Assembly (NCBI GenBank): GCA_039812685.1
Contig: JBDIBB010000026.1
Coordinates: 1-40,085 of the forward strand
Length of the DNA stretch: 40,085 nucleotides
Direction: 5' to 3'
Origin: JBDIBB01 sp039812685
GTDB lineage: Bacteria; Acidobacteriota; Vicinamibacteria; Vicinamibacterales; JAFNAJ01
Position numbers and translations under genes: made by a program. This document shows positions 1 to 8,178 of the stretch, piece after piece. Below the pieces are notes generated by a model. It was not told the DNA's origin. It ran no database searches and saw only the letters and a list, made by a program, of their open reading frames with translations. Position 1 is the first letter of the stretch, and every line of letters starts with the position of its first letter.

Positions 1-3
1 CTC

Positions 4-72
4 GGTCGTCGCGCCTGGCCAGCCGGGCGCCGCGCCCGTCTCGGTGCGACGCGGCACTTCCACCACGGACTG
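4..72. repeat. 69-bp dispersed repeat, left copy
   Basis: This stretch recurs at 25661-25729 in the same orientation with only three substitutions that I can see. Similarity is lost abruptly on the right, after the shared ACCACGGACTG. On the left it runs into the window edge, so the true repeat may be longer. Read on the plus strand, both copies encode an open tail containing AAPVSVRRGTSTTDC; here it ends at a TAG at 74-76. Two of the three differences change an amino acid, so coding conservation is not obvious. At 25.7 kb the repeat lies upstream of a minus-strand secreted-protein gene. A duplicated upstream region of a paralogous gene lying left of the window is one explanation; a small mobile or REP-like repeat is another. 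Confidence 0.75.
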
Positions 73-220
73 CTAGACCGGGCCGCACGCCCGCGCAAGT
101 TGGAGTCGCCGGCAGGTCGAAGGCCATGGCACGGCGTGCCACCGGCGGGCCCCTCCAGCGCCACGCGGGCCTCCGCGGGCCGGCGCCCACTGTCACGACT
201 CACCGCCGCGGCCGGTAGGC

Positions 221-226
221 TATCAT
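221..226 (+). promoter_or_regulatory. Possible -10 element (TATCAT) upstream of the SpoIIE-type phosphatase gene
   Basis: An AT-rich TATCAT lies in otherwise very GC-rich DNA about 48 bp before the chosen ATG at 274. No convincing -35 is seen at 16-18 bp. The call rests on base composition and position only. Confidence 0.3.
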
Positions 227-273
227 CGCTGGTCGAGCCGGGCGCCGGCCGCCGCGGCCGGCCTCCTCCTGCG

Positions 274-2463
274 ATGATGGATCCCGCCAGCCCCTCCTCC
301 GCACACCCGGCCGGGACGCTTCCCGGAACGCTGTTGTGGAGCCCGGCTCACCGCGATCCGGCCGACTCGGTGCGGCACCTGCTGTTTGCGACGCGGCTGG
401 GCCGCTTCTTCTGGGGCGTCGTGCTCGCGCGCGTGGCGGTGGGCTGGATGCACAGACGCTGGGCCGGCGCGCCGCTGTCGGATCTGATCACGACCACAGC
501 CGGCCTGCTCCTCGGCGTCACGCTCGTGCTGATCGCGTATCGCCTGGCGGGCATCGCGCGGCGCCGCCTCCTGTGGCCCGTGCGCCGCAAGCTGATCCTC
601 TCCTACGTGTTCATCGGCGTGGTGCCGGTGGTGCTGGTCATCGCGCTCGTGCTGTTCGCAAGCGCGGTGCTGTTCCTGCACGTGAGCGCCTTTCTCTTCA
701 GGCGCGGCTTCGACGATGTCGTCGAGGATGCGGGCGTGGCGGCCGAGACGGCCGTCTTCGAGGTGCAGCACACCGGCGCACGCGACCCGATGGCGGTGCT
801 CGAGCGCCGGGTCGCGGACCTGACGAACCGCTTTCCCGGCATCTCGGCGGCTTTCGCCACGCGCGAGGGTGCGGCCCGGGCGGGAGGGCTGCGATTCGCA
901 GCCGCCGGCCCGTGGAACCACGTGGCCCCGCCGACGACGCTGCCCGACTGGCTTGCGACCTCCGATTTCGGCGGCCTGCTCGCCCTCGCGGTGCCCGGCG
1001 AGTCCGATCCCCGCCTGGTGGCGCGCGCGGTGCGCTTCCCCGATGACGCGGACCGGGGCTATGCGGTGATCGTCGACATCCCGATCGGAACGATCGTGCA
1101 GCGACAGGTGCGTGAGACCACCGGCATCACGCTCATGAGCATCGGCGACGTCGCCCTCAGCGACAGCGCGCGGCCGGCGCCCGGACGCGATCAGCCGCCC
1201 GACGCGCCTGCTCCCGTCGAGAGGGCCGGCGACGACTCCTGGGTGCTGAACTCGGTCACCTTCTTCGACTTCGTCGACTGGAGCACGGGGCAACGGGGCA
1301 CGCTCACGCTCGCGATTCGGGTGGCCGTCAGCGACGTCTACGAGCGGCTGGCGGCGGCGCAGAGCCACTTCGGTCGCTTCTCGCTGAGTCAGATCTTCCT
1401 GCTCTTCCTGGTCGTCGTCGCTTCGCTGTTCCTGCTGATCGAGATCGCAGCCCTGCTGATGGGCTTCGCGCTCGCGCGCTCGATCACCGGCTCGATCCAC
1501 GGACTGTTCGATGGGACGCGGCGCGTGCGACGCGGCGACTTCACGCATCGCATCGAGGTCCGCTCGCGCGACCAGCTCGGCGAGCTCGCGGAGTCGTTCA
1601 ACCAGATGACGGGCAGCATCGAGTCGCTCCTGCATCAGGCGGAGGAGAAGCGACGGCTGGAGGAGGAACTGCGCATCGCGCGCGAGATCCAGATGTCGCT
1701 CCTGCCGCCGGCGCCGGCGACACTGCCCGGCCTGTCGATCAACGCGCTGTGTGTCCCGGCGCGCGAGGTGGGCGGCGACTACTACGACTTCTTCCCACTG
1801 GGCGACGGCCGGCTCGGCCTGCTCGTGGCCGACGTCGCCGGCAAGGGCACCTCGGCGGCGTTCTACATGGCCGAACTGAAGGGGCTGCTGCTCTCGCTCA
1901 GCCGGATCCACGACTCGCCCAAGGCGCTGCTCTCGCAGGCGAACCGCGTGCTGAGCGATACGCTCGACAGCCGCAGCTTCATCACCATGACCTATGCCAT
2001 CATCGACGTGGCAGCCGCCACGCTCACCTACGCGCGGGCCGGTCACACGCCGCTGCTGCACTACACGATGGACGGCGGCGGGCGGCGCCAGGTGACCACG
2101 CTGGCGCCGGACGGCCTGGTGCTGGGGCTGCGGATCGACGGTATCGCGGCGCGATTCGACCAGATCCTCAAGGAGTGCACGTTGCCGCTGCGCTCCGGCG
2201 ACGTCTTCGTGTTCTACACCGACGGCATCTCCGAGGCGATGAACGCGTCGGCCGACCTCTTCGGCGACGAGCGGCTGCGCGATCTCGTGGCCGAATACGG
2301 CCATCTCCCCGTCGACGCCCTCCGGGCGCGCATCGTCGCCGAGGTGGAGGCCTTCGTCGGCGACGCCGACCAGCACGACGACATGACCATGATCCTCGTG
2401 CGCGTGGACGAGGACCGCGTCGCGGCGCGGTCCGACGGGCACGCGCCGGCGTCCGCGGCATGA
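274..2463 (+). CDS. Membrane-bound HAMP-SpoIIE (PP2C-type) serine phosphatase
   Basis: Predicted 729-aa integral-membrane protein phosphatase of the RsbU/SpoIIE class, which usually dephosphorylates anti-anti-sigma factors in partner-switching pathways. The N-terminal third has several hydrophobic segments, including a pair around LSYVFIGVVPVVLVIALVLF, followed by an extracytoplasmic sensor-like region and another membrane segment (FLLFLVVVASLFLLIEIAAL). A HAMP linker follows (RRGDFTHRIEVRSRDQLGEL), then a short coiled coil (EEKRRLEEELRIAREIQMSL). The SpoIIE domain has GGDYYDFF, VADVAGKG, ARAGHTPLL, FYTDGISEA and DDMTMILVRV. I chose the ATG at 274 because the reading frame upstream is low-complexity Pro/Arg/Gly with no membrane character, and a TATCAT lies just upstream; 277 is equally possible. 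The stop overlaps the next ATG (ATGA), so the RNase III gene is translationally coupled. No anti-sigma partner is seen in the window. Confidence 0.9.
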   Translation: MMDPASPSSAHPAGTLPGTLLWSPAHRDPADSVRHLLFATRLGRFFWGVVLARVAVGWMHRRWAGAPLSDLITTTAGLLLGVTLVLIAYRLAGIARRRLLWPVRRKLILSYVFIGVVPVVLVIALVLFASAVLFLHVSAFLFRRGFDDVVEDAGVAAETAVFEVQHTGARDPMAVLERRVADLTNRFPGISAAFATREGAARAGGLRFAAAGPWNHVAPPTTLPDWLATSDFGGLLALAVPGESDPRLVARAVRFPDDADRGYAVIVDIPIGTIVQRQVRETTGITLMSIGDVALSDSARPAPGRDQPPDAPAPVERAGDDSWVLNSVTFFDFVDWSTGQRGTLTLAIRVAVSDVYERLAAAQSHFGRFSLSQIFLLFLVVVASLFLLIEIAALLMGFALARSITGSIHGLFDGTRRVRRGDFTHRIEVRSRDQLGELAESFNQMTGSIESLLHQAEEKRRLEEELRIAREIQMSLLPPAPATLPGLSINALCVPAREVGGDYYDFFPLGDGRLGLLVADVAGKGTSAAFYMAELKGLLLSLSRIHDSPKALLSQANRVLSDTLDSRSFITMTYAIIDVAAATLTYARAGHTPLLHYTMDGGGRRQVTTLAPDGLVLGLRIDGIAARFDQILKECTLPLRSGDVFVFYTDGISEAMNASADLFGDERLRDLVAEYGHLPVDALRARIVAEVEAFVGDADQHDDMTMILVRVDEDRVAARSDGHAPASAA

Positions 2464-3431
2464 GCGCTGGCGGCGCCACCCCGGTCGTCGTGTTCTCCGC
2501 CTCGTCGGACGTGGAGGTGGCGCTGGTGCGGGGCCTCCTCGAGACGCACGGCATCCGGACCGTGGTGTCCTCCGACGTGCCGCACACCCTCTTTCCGCTG
2601 TCGGTCAACGGGCTCGGGGTCATCCGCGTGGCCGTGCGCGCCGACGAAGCCGTCGAGGCGCGCAGGCTGATCGAGGGCTACCGGACGACACCATCGCGCG
2701 GCGACGTGCTGCCCTGGCGCGACGGCCTGGCCACCCTGGAGCGCCGGCTCGGCCACGCCTTCGCCGATCGCGCGCTGCTCGAGCGCGCGCTCACGCACCG
2801 ATCACACGCCAACGAGGACCTGAGCGGCGAGAGCGGCGACAACGAACTGCTCGAGTTCCTGGGCGACGCCGTGCTCGGATTGATCGTCGCCGAAGCCCTC
2901 TTTCGCGAGTTCCCGGACCTCGACGAGGGATGGACGTCGAAGATGAAGGCATCGCTCGTCTCGACGACGACGCTGGCGCAGATGGCCGAACGGCTCTCGC
3001 TGGGCGCGCACCTGCGGCTGGGACGCGGCGAGGAGAAGACAGGAGGACGCCAGAAGCAGGCGCTGCTGGCCGACGCCTGCGAGGCGGTGATCGCGGCGCT
3101 CTACCTGGACGGTGGCATGCCGGTAGCCCGCCGGCTGGTGGTGGGTGAGCTGCGCTTCGATCTGGAGCGACTCAGGCGGCCGGGGCAGCTCACCGCCCTC
3201 ACCGGCGACTTCAAGTCGGCCCTGCAGGAACTCCTTCAGGCGCGAGGTGAGCCGGCGCCCGCCTACCGGGTGGTGTCGGCCGAGGGGCCCGATCACGACA
3301 AGTCGTTCCTCGTCGAGGTGGTGTGCGCCGACCGTGTGCTGGCCCAGGCTGGCGGATCCAGCAAGAAGGAAAGTGAGCAGCGGGCGGCCCGCCTCGCCCT
3401 CGAGCGGTTGTCGGAGACCCCCACCGATTGA
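2460..3431 (+). CDS. rnc: Ribonuclease III with an N-terminal DUF2007-like domain
   Basis: Double-strand-specific endoribonuclease for rRNA and mRNA processing, 323 aa. Residues ~85-240 form the RNase III domain. The signature NELLEFLGDAVLG (128-140) supplies the acidic residues E132 and D136, and LLADACEAVIAALYLD supplies the second metal-binding D/E pair. A dsRNA-binding domain follows (DFKSALQELLQ to AARLALERL). Bacterial RNase III is normally ~220-240 aa. The extra ~80 N-terminal residues (VVVFSASSDVEVALVRGLLE to RVAVRADEAVEARRLIEGYR) look like DUF2007, a putative signal-transducing domain. The frame is open through both parts with no stop. The ATG at 2460 overlaps the phosphatase stop by 4 nt. 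A GTG at 2706 could start a classical RNase III, so two products are conceivable. RNase III identity is secure; the DUF2007 assignment is by pattern only. Confidence 0.93.
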   Translation: MSAGGATPVVVFSASSDVEVALVRGLLETHGIRTVVSSDVPHTLFPLSVNGLGVIRVAVRADEAVEARRLIEGYRTTPSRGDVLPWRDGLATLERRLGHAFADRALLERALTHRSHANEDLSGESGDNELLEFLGDAVLGLIVAEALFREFPDLDEGWTSKMKASLVSTTTLAQMAERLSLGAHLRLGRGEEKTGGRQKQALLADACEAVIAALYLDGGMPVARRLVVGELRFDLERLRRPGQLTALTGDFKSALQELLQARGEPAPAYRVVSAEGPDHDKSFLVEVVCADRVLAQAGGSSKKESEQRAARLALERLSETPTD

Positions 3432-3516
3432 CCGGGATGACGTCGCCGCGGCGGCGGCGCCGCTGGCGTTCGTGCCGGGAACATGGATGCGGTTCGCTGT
3501 TCCGGCGCCTCACGCC

Positions 3517-4704
3517 TCAATCAATCTCCATCTCCTTCCAGGCGCGTGCGACTGGCACGGCCTTCGCGACCACCGCACGCGGTGGCGCGGCCGCCGCCTC
3601 GGGCGGCGGCGCCGGTGGTTCCGCCTCGAAACCGCCGCGCGCCGAGCGTTCCAGGGCGTACCGGTGCACCTCGGCAGCGACCTGCGCCTGGTCGGGAGGC
3701 GCCGTCCTGGTCTGCAGGCGCACCCACAGGCGGAGCAGCGGATCGCGGAAGCTGTAGCGCTTGCGATCGACCGCGACGAGATCGACGTCGCACAGCCACA
3801 TCAGGTAGTCCTTCGTGGAGCCGGCCGTGCGCTGCATGTGACGCGCGATGGCGGTGAGGTTGAGCGGCTCCTCGACGGCCAGCACCGCGAGGATGGCGCG
3901 CAGCGCGCCGTATCCGCGCGCCCGCTGCAGGCGCATCTCGTACCGGCAGCGGCACTCGAGATCGAGCCGCTCTCCCGGAGCGAGCAGCGCCGAGAGCGCC
4001 GAGACGGGATCCGACGGCGCACGGCCATCGACGGCCGCCATCTGCCGCACGATGGATTCCACGTAGAGTGGACGGCCGGCGCCGAGCGCGTGCACGAGGC
4101 GCGCCAGCTCCACGTCGTCGGGGCCGCCAGCCTCACCCTGTGACTCGCCGTGCCGCAGGCGATCGGCGACCGCGGTCACGTCGACACCCGCCACCGGCCA
4201 TGGATCGAGCCGTCGCGACCGGGCCTGGTCGATCAGCCGCCGGCCGCGCGTTTCGTACCGCGTCGTCAGCACGAAACGGTTCGGACTCGCGTCCACGGCG
4301 TGAGCCAGTTCCGGCAGCGCCGCGCGCAGGCCGGGGAAGCTCTCGAAGGTGCGCAGTTCCAGTATCTCGTCGAGCAGGAACGTGGCCGGCCGGCCGTCGC
4401 GGGTGCAGGCGGTGGCGAGGAACTTCAGCGCCTCGTCGTACGCCTCGCGGGGTGATGCGGGAACCCCCGGCAACTGGCCGCCGGCCGGCAGGAACGGCGA
4501 GGAGGCCACCACCGCGTGCAGGAATCGCTCAGGCGTAGTGGCCGCGCGCTCGAGATCGATGTACTGGGCGCGGTCGCGGCCGAATTCGTCGCGCGCGGCC
4601 AGGCAGCCCGACGTGCGGCCGGTGCCGCATCCGCCCACCAGGAGCGGCGCCCGGTCGGGGGTCGCGTCGAGATCCCGGACCAGGCGCGTCGACAACTCCT
4701 TCAT
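3517..4704 (-). CDS. P-loop ATPase (archaeal-ATPase/STAND-like) with a winged-helix-like region, coupled to hutU
   Basis: 395-aa predicted cytosolic NTPase. The Walker A region is GGCGTGRTS (24-32): the usual lysine of GK[ST] is an arginine. Walker B is FLLDE (109-113), and RFVLTTRYETRGR is a sensor-1-like strand. The C-terminal half has helical, winged-helix-like features (LNLTAIARHMQRTAGSTKDYLMWLC, then FRDPLLRLWVRL) as in archaeal-type ATPases that pair an ATPase with DNA binding. The tail is Ala/Pro-rich (EPPAPPPEAAAAPPRAVV) and ends WKEMEID. The ATG overlaps the hutU stop by 4 nt (minus-strand ATGA), so it should be co-transcribed and coupled with histidine catabolism; no such gene is a standard hut component. 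It converges on rnc with an 85-bp gap. Function unknown: a regulator or NTP-dependent switch is possible. An alternative start upstream would have to lie inside hutU. Confidence 0.82.
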   Translation of the reverse strand: MKELSTRLVRDLDATPDRAPLLVGGCGTGRTSGCLAARDEFGRDRAQYIDLERAATTPERFLHAVVASSPFLPAGGQLPGVPASPREAYDEALKFLATACTRDGRPATFLLDEILELRTFESFPGLRAALPELAHAVDASPNRFVLTTRYETRGRRLIDQARSRRLDPWPVAGVDVTAVADRLRHGESQGEAGGPDDVELARLVHALGAGRPLYVESIVRQMAAVDGRAPSDPVSALSALLAPGERLDLECRCRYEMRLQRARGYGALRAILAVLAVEEPLNLTAIARHMQRTAGSTKDYLMWLCDVDLVAVDRKRYSFRDPLLRLWVRLQTRTAPPDQAQVAAEVHRYALERSARGGFEAEPPAPPPEAAAAPPRAVVAKAVPVARAWKEMEID

Positions 4705-6374
4705 CGCGGGGTGCGGGCGCCCAGCATGGGCATCTTCAGCGCGTGCTGCGACGCCGTGGCGATGGCCTCGGGGTACCCGGCGTCGGCGTGGCGCACCACG
4801 CCGAGGCCCGGGTCGCAGGTGAGCACGCGCTCGAGTTTCTCGTCGGCTGCGCGGCTGCCATCGGCGACGATGACCATGCCGGCGTGCAGCGAATAGCCGA
4901 TGCCGACGCCGCCGCCGTGGTGCACCGACACCCACGTGGCGCCGCTCGACGCGTTGAGCAGCGCGTTGAGGACGGGCCAGTCGGCGATCGCGTCGCTGCC
5001 ATCGCGCATGGCCTCGGTCTCGCGGTTGGGCGAGGCCACCGAGCCGGTGTCGAGGTGATCGCGGCCGATCACGATTGGCGCCGAGACGAGGCCGCGGCGC
5101 ACCAGGTCGTTGATGGCGAGGCCGAAGCGCGCGCGTTCGCCCAGCCCGAGCCAGAAGATGCGCGCGGGCAGGCCCTGGAAGGCCACGCGCTCGCCCGCCA
5201 GGCGGATCCAGCGGCACAGCGCCGCGTTGTCGGCGAACATCTCGAGCGCGAGCCGGTCGGTGGCGGCGATGTCGGCAGGGTCGCCCGAGAGCGCGGCCCA
5301 GCGGAACGGCCCCTTGCCCTCGCAGAAGAGCGGCCGGATGAACTCGGGCACGAATCCCGGGATGTCGAAGGCACGCTCCACGCCGCCGCGCAGCGCCTGC
5401 GCGCGGATGTTGTTCCCGTAGTCGAAGGCGACGGTGCCGCGCGCCCGCAGCGCGAGCATCGCCTCGACGTGGAGGGCCATCGCGCCCACGCTGCGGCGCA
5501 CGTATTCGTCCGGATCGGACTCGCGCAGCCGCAGCGCCTCGTCGTACGGCAGGCCGTTGGGCACGTACCCCTGCAGGGCATCGTGCGCCGAGGTCTGATC
5601 GGTGACCACGTCGGGCACGAACCCGCGCGCGACGAGCGCCGGCAGCACGTCGGCCGCGTTGGCGTGCAGCGCGATCGATCGCGCAACGCCCTCGCGCCGC
5701 CATGCGGTGGTCTTCTCGACGGCGTCCTCGAGCGACGCCGTCGCCTCGTCCACGTAGCGGGTCGCCAGGCGGCGATCGATGCGGGTGGCGTCCACCTCCA
5801 CCACGAGCGCGACGCCGCCGTTCATCGTGACGGCGAGCGGTTGCGCGCCGCCCATCCCGCCCAGCCCCGCGGTGACCACCAGTCGCTGCCGCAGATCGCC
5901 CCCGAAATGGCGCCGCGCGAGCGAGGCGAGCGTCTCGTAGGTGCCCTGCAGGATGCCCTGCGTGCCGATGTAGATCCAGGAGCCCGCGGTCATCTGCCCG
6001 TACATGGTGAGGCCGCGGTGCTCGAGGTCGCGGAAGTTCTCCCACGTGGCCCAGTGGGGCACCAGCAGGGCGTTGGCGAGGATCACGCGCGGAGCCCACG
6101 GGTGCGTCGGGAACACGGCCACGGGTTTGCCCGACTGCACGACGAGCGTCTCGTCATCGCCCAGGTCGCGCAGCGCGGCGACGATGGCGTCGAAGGCCTC
6201 CCAGCTGCGCGCGGCACGGCCCGTGCCGCCGTAGACCACCAGATCGTCGGGCCGCTCGGCGACCTCGGGATCGAGGTTGTTCATGAGCATGCGCAGCGCG
6301 GCCTCCTGCGGCCAGCCCTTGCAGGAGCGCGCGGCGCCACGCGGTGCGCGGATGGAACGGGCGACACTGGTCAT
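4701..6374 (-). CDS. hutU: Urocanate hydratase
   Basis: Second enzyme of histidine degradation, converting urocanate to 4-imidazolone-5-propionate with tightly bound NAD+. The 557-aa length matches the family. Family motifs are clear: CKGWPQEAALRMLMNNLDPE near the N-terminus, YGGTGRAARSWEAFDAIV (48-65), GQMTAGSWIYIGTQGILQGT, and the nucleotide-binding GLGGMGGAQPLAVTMNGG (from 170). The ATG at 6374 gives the canonical N-terminus MTSVARSIRAPRG; reading further upstream gives sequence unlike the family. It lies 110 bp downstream of hutH on the same strand and overlaps the downstream ATPase gene by 4 nt. No hutI or hutG is visible, so the rest of the pathway must be elsewhere. Confidence 0.96.
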   Translation of the reverse strand: MTSVARSIRAPRGAARSCKGWPQEAALRMLMNNLDPEVAERPDDLVVYGGTGRAARSWEAFDAIVAALRDLGDDETLVVQSGKPVAVFPTHPWAPRVILANALLVPHWATWENFRDLEHRGLTMYGQMTAGSWIYIGTQGILQGTYETLASLARRHFGGDLRQRLVVTAGLGGMGGAQPLAVTMNGGVALVVEVDATRIDRRLATRYVDEATASLEDAVEKTTAWRREGVARSIALHANAADVLPALVARGFVPDVVTDQTSAHDALQGYVPNGLPYDEALRLRESDPDEYVRRSVGAMALHVEAMLALRARGTVAFDYGNNIRAQALRGGVERAFDIPGFVPEFIRPLFCEGKGPFRWAALSGDPADIAATDRLALEMFADNAALCRWIRLAGERVAFQGLPARIFWLGLGERARFGLAINDLVRRGLVSAPIVIGRDHLDTGSVASPNRETEAMRDGSDAIADWPVLNALLNASSGATWVSVHHGGGVGIGYSLHAGMVIVADGSRAADEKLERVLTCDPGLGVVRHADAGYPEAIATASQHALKMPMLGARTPR

Positions 6375-6484
6375 CACGAACGCCTCGAACCGGGGAGCGG
6401 TGCAGTCGGCGGGACCGAGGGTAGGAAGATACGGAGTGTGTCCATCGATGTCAACGTCGGAGCGCCGTCGCGCGGCGTCAAGTT

Positions 6485-8014
6485 CTAGGCCAGCGTGATG
6501 CCGGCGGCCGAGGCCAGCGCGCCCGAGGCGATCAGCCCGGCGATCCGTGCGATGTCGGGCGAGGGCGGACGGTCGTCGCCAAGCGCCGGCACGCGATCCC
6601 GCACGGCGGCGAGCACGGCCGCCAGCGGAGGCGAGGTGCGCAGCGGCGCGAGCAGGTCGATCGCCTGGCACGCGCACATCACCTCCACGGCGACCGTGCT
6701 GACGGCCAGCGCCACGGCGCGGCGCGCCTTGAGCGCCGCCGCCATGCTCATGCTGACGTGGTCTTCCTTGCTGGCCGACGTGGGAATGGTGTCGGCGCTC
6801 GCGGGGTGCGCCAGGGTCTTGATCTCCGAGGCCAGCGCCGCGGCGGTGACCTGCGCCATCATGAAGCCCGAGTGCAGGCCGCTGTGCCGGGTGAGGAACG
6901 GCGGCAACTCGCTCAGCGCGGGGTTCATCAGGCGATCGCACCGGCGTTCGCTGATCGTGGCCAGTTGCGCGGCGGCCAGGCACAGCACGTCGGCCGCCAC
7001 GGCGACCGGCGCGCCGTGGAAGTTGCCCCCCGAGACGATGTCGCCGGTCGCGGCGAAGACCATGGGGTTGTCGGTGGCCGCGTTGGCCTCGACGTCGAAT
7101 GCCCGGCGTGCGAAGGCGATGGCGTCGCGTGCGGCGCCGTGCACCTGCGCGGCACAGCGCAGCGAGTAGGCGTCCTGCACCTTGCCGCACCCGGCGTGCG
7201 ACTGGTTGATGGCGCTGCCCTCGACCAGCGCCAGGATGTTGGCCGCCGACGCCTGCTGGCCCGCGTGGGCGCGGACGCGGTGGATCCGCGGCTCGAACGG
7301 GTGCACCGAGCCGCGCAGCGCGTCGAGCGAGAGTGCGGCGGCCACGTCCGCGGCGCGGGCGAGGCGATCGGCCTGCGCCAGCGCCAGCCCGAGCACCGCC
7401 GTCGAAGCCTGCGTGCCGTTGATGAGCGCCAGGCCTTCCTTCGCGGCCAGGCGCACCGGCGACAGGCCCGCGCGCCGCAGCGCCTCGGCGCCGGGCAGCC
7501 GCGGGCCGCCGGGCTCGTGCGGCGGGTGCAGGACCTCGCCCTCGCCGATGAGCACGAGCGCCAGGTGCGCGAGCGGGGCGAGATCGCCGGAGGCGCCCAC
7601 CGATCCGCGGCTGGGCACCATCGGGTGAACGCCCGCGTTGAGCAGCGCCAGCAGCGCCTCGAGCGTCTCGAGACGGATTCCGGAGAAACCCTTGGCCAGC
7701 ACGTTGGCCCGCAGCAGCGTCATGGCGCGCACGGCAGCCTCGTCGAGCGGGGCATCGACTCCCGCCGAGTGGCTGCGCACCAGGTTCACCTGCAGCGCCT
7801 CGAGCTGGTCGGGCGGGATGTGCACGTCCGAGAGCGACCCGAAGCCCGTGTTCACGCCGTAGACGGGGACACCGCCTGCGGCCCTCGCCTCGACCACCGC
7901 GCGCGCGGCCGCGACGCGACCGCGGGCCCCGGGCGCCAGCGACACGAGCTCCCCGCCATCGGCCACGCGGACCAGGTCGTCGAGCGTCAACGAATCGCCG
8001 TCGAGCACCACCAT
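6485..8014 (-). CDS. hutH: Histidine ammonia-lyase
   Basis: First enzyme of histidine degradation, converting L-histidine to trans-urocanate and ammonia using the self-formed MIO prosthetic group. The 509-aa length is normal. The MIO-forming Ala-Ser-Gly is at residues 141-143 in GSVGASGDLAPLAH, the expected place. Other family hallmarks are YGVNTGFGSL (52-61), QVNLVRSHSAG, NGTQAS, and the later QDAYSLRC and DNPMVF stretches. The start is the ATG at 8014 (MVVLDGDSLTLDDLVRVA). A -10-like hexamer ends only 7 nt upstream of this ATG and no Shine-Dalgarno can be placed, so the message may be leaderless. It is divergent from purA and leads the hutH-hutU-ATPase unit. Confidence 0.96.
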   Translation of the reverse strand: MVVLDGDSLTLDDLVRVADGGELVSLAPGARGRVAAARAVVEARAAGGVPVYGVNTGFGSLSDVHIPPDQLEALQVNLVRSHSAGVDAPLDEAAVRAMTLLRANVLAKGFSGIRLETLEALLALLNAGVHPMVPSRGSVGASGDLAPLAHLALVLIGEGEVLHPPHEPGGPRLPGAEALRRAGLSPVRLAAKEGLALINGTQASTAVLGLALAQADRLARAADVAAALSLDALRGSVHPFEPRIHRVRAHAGQQASAANILALVEGSAINQSHAGCGKVQDAYSLRCAAQVHGAARDAIAFARRAFDVEANAATDNPMVFAATGDIVSGGNFHGAPVAVAADVLCLAAAQLATISERRCDRLMNPALSELPPFLTRHSGLHSGFMMAQVTAAALASEIKTLAHPASADTIPTSASKEDHVSMSMAAALKARRAVALAVSTVAVEVMCACQAIDLLAPLRTSPPLAAVLAAVRDRVPALGDDRPPSPDIARIAGLIASGALASAAGITLA

Positions 8015-8021
8015 GGCGGCG

Positions 8022-8027
8022 ATTGTA
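8022..8027 (-). promoter_or_regulatory. -10 element (TACAAT) of hutH, placing the start codon at or next to the transcript 5' end
   Basis: On the minus strand TACAAT is followed by seven bases (CGCCGCC) and then the hutH ATG. A start site ~7 nt past the -10 would make the mRNA leaderless. No clear -35 is visible. Confidence 0.45.
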
Positions 8028-8076
8028 GCCCCACCGCGTGCGCACCGGCGCACGGTGGATTCGCCGGCGAGGCCCC

Positions 8077-8085
8077 TGCTACAAT
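8077..8085 (+). promoter_or_regulatory. Extended -10 promoter (TGCTACAAT) of purA
   Basis: TGC followed by TACAAT matches an extended -10 hexamer. It predicts a leader of roughly 85 nt before the purA ATG at 8179. The -35 region (around GGATTC, 8057-8062) is weak, as expected for an extended -10 promoter. Confidence 0.45.
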
Positions 8086-8178
8086 TCGGGGCCTCACGCC
8101 AGCGGTCCGGAACGGCCGCGCAGCGTCGGCGGCAGGACATCCCCGGCCCGGCGCATCATTCCGTCTGTGCACACCACC

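Noticed and set aside
223..2442. Long minus-strand open frame opposite the SpoIIE phosphatase
   Set aside because: Low-complexity Arg/Ala/His/Gln-rich sequence, antisense to a gene with clear domains. It is typical of GC-rich shadow frames.
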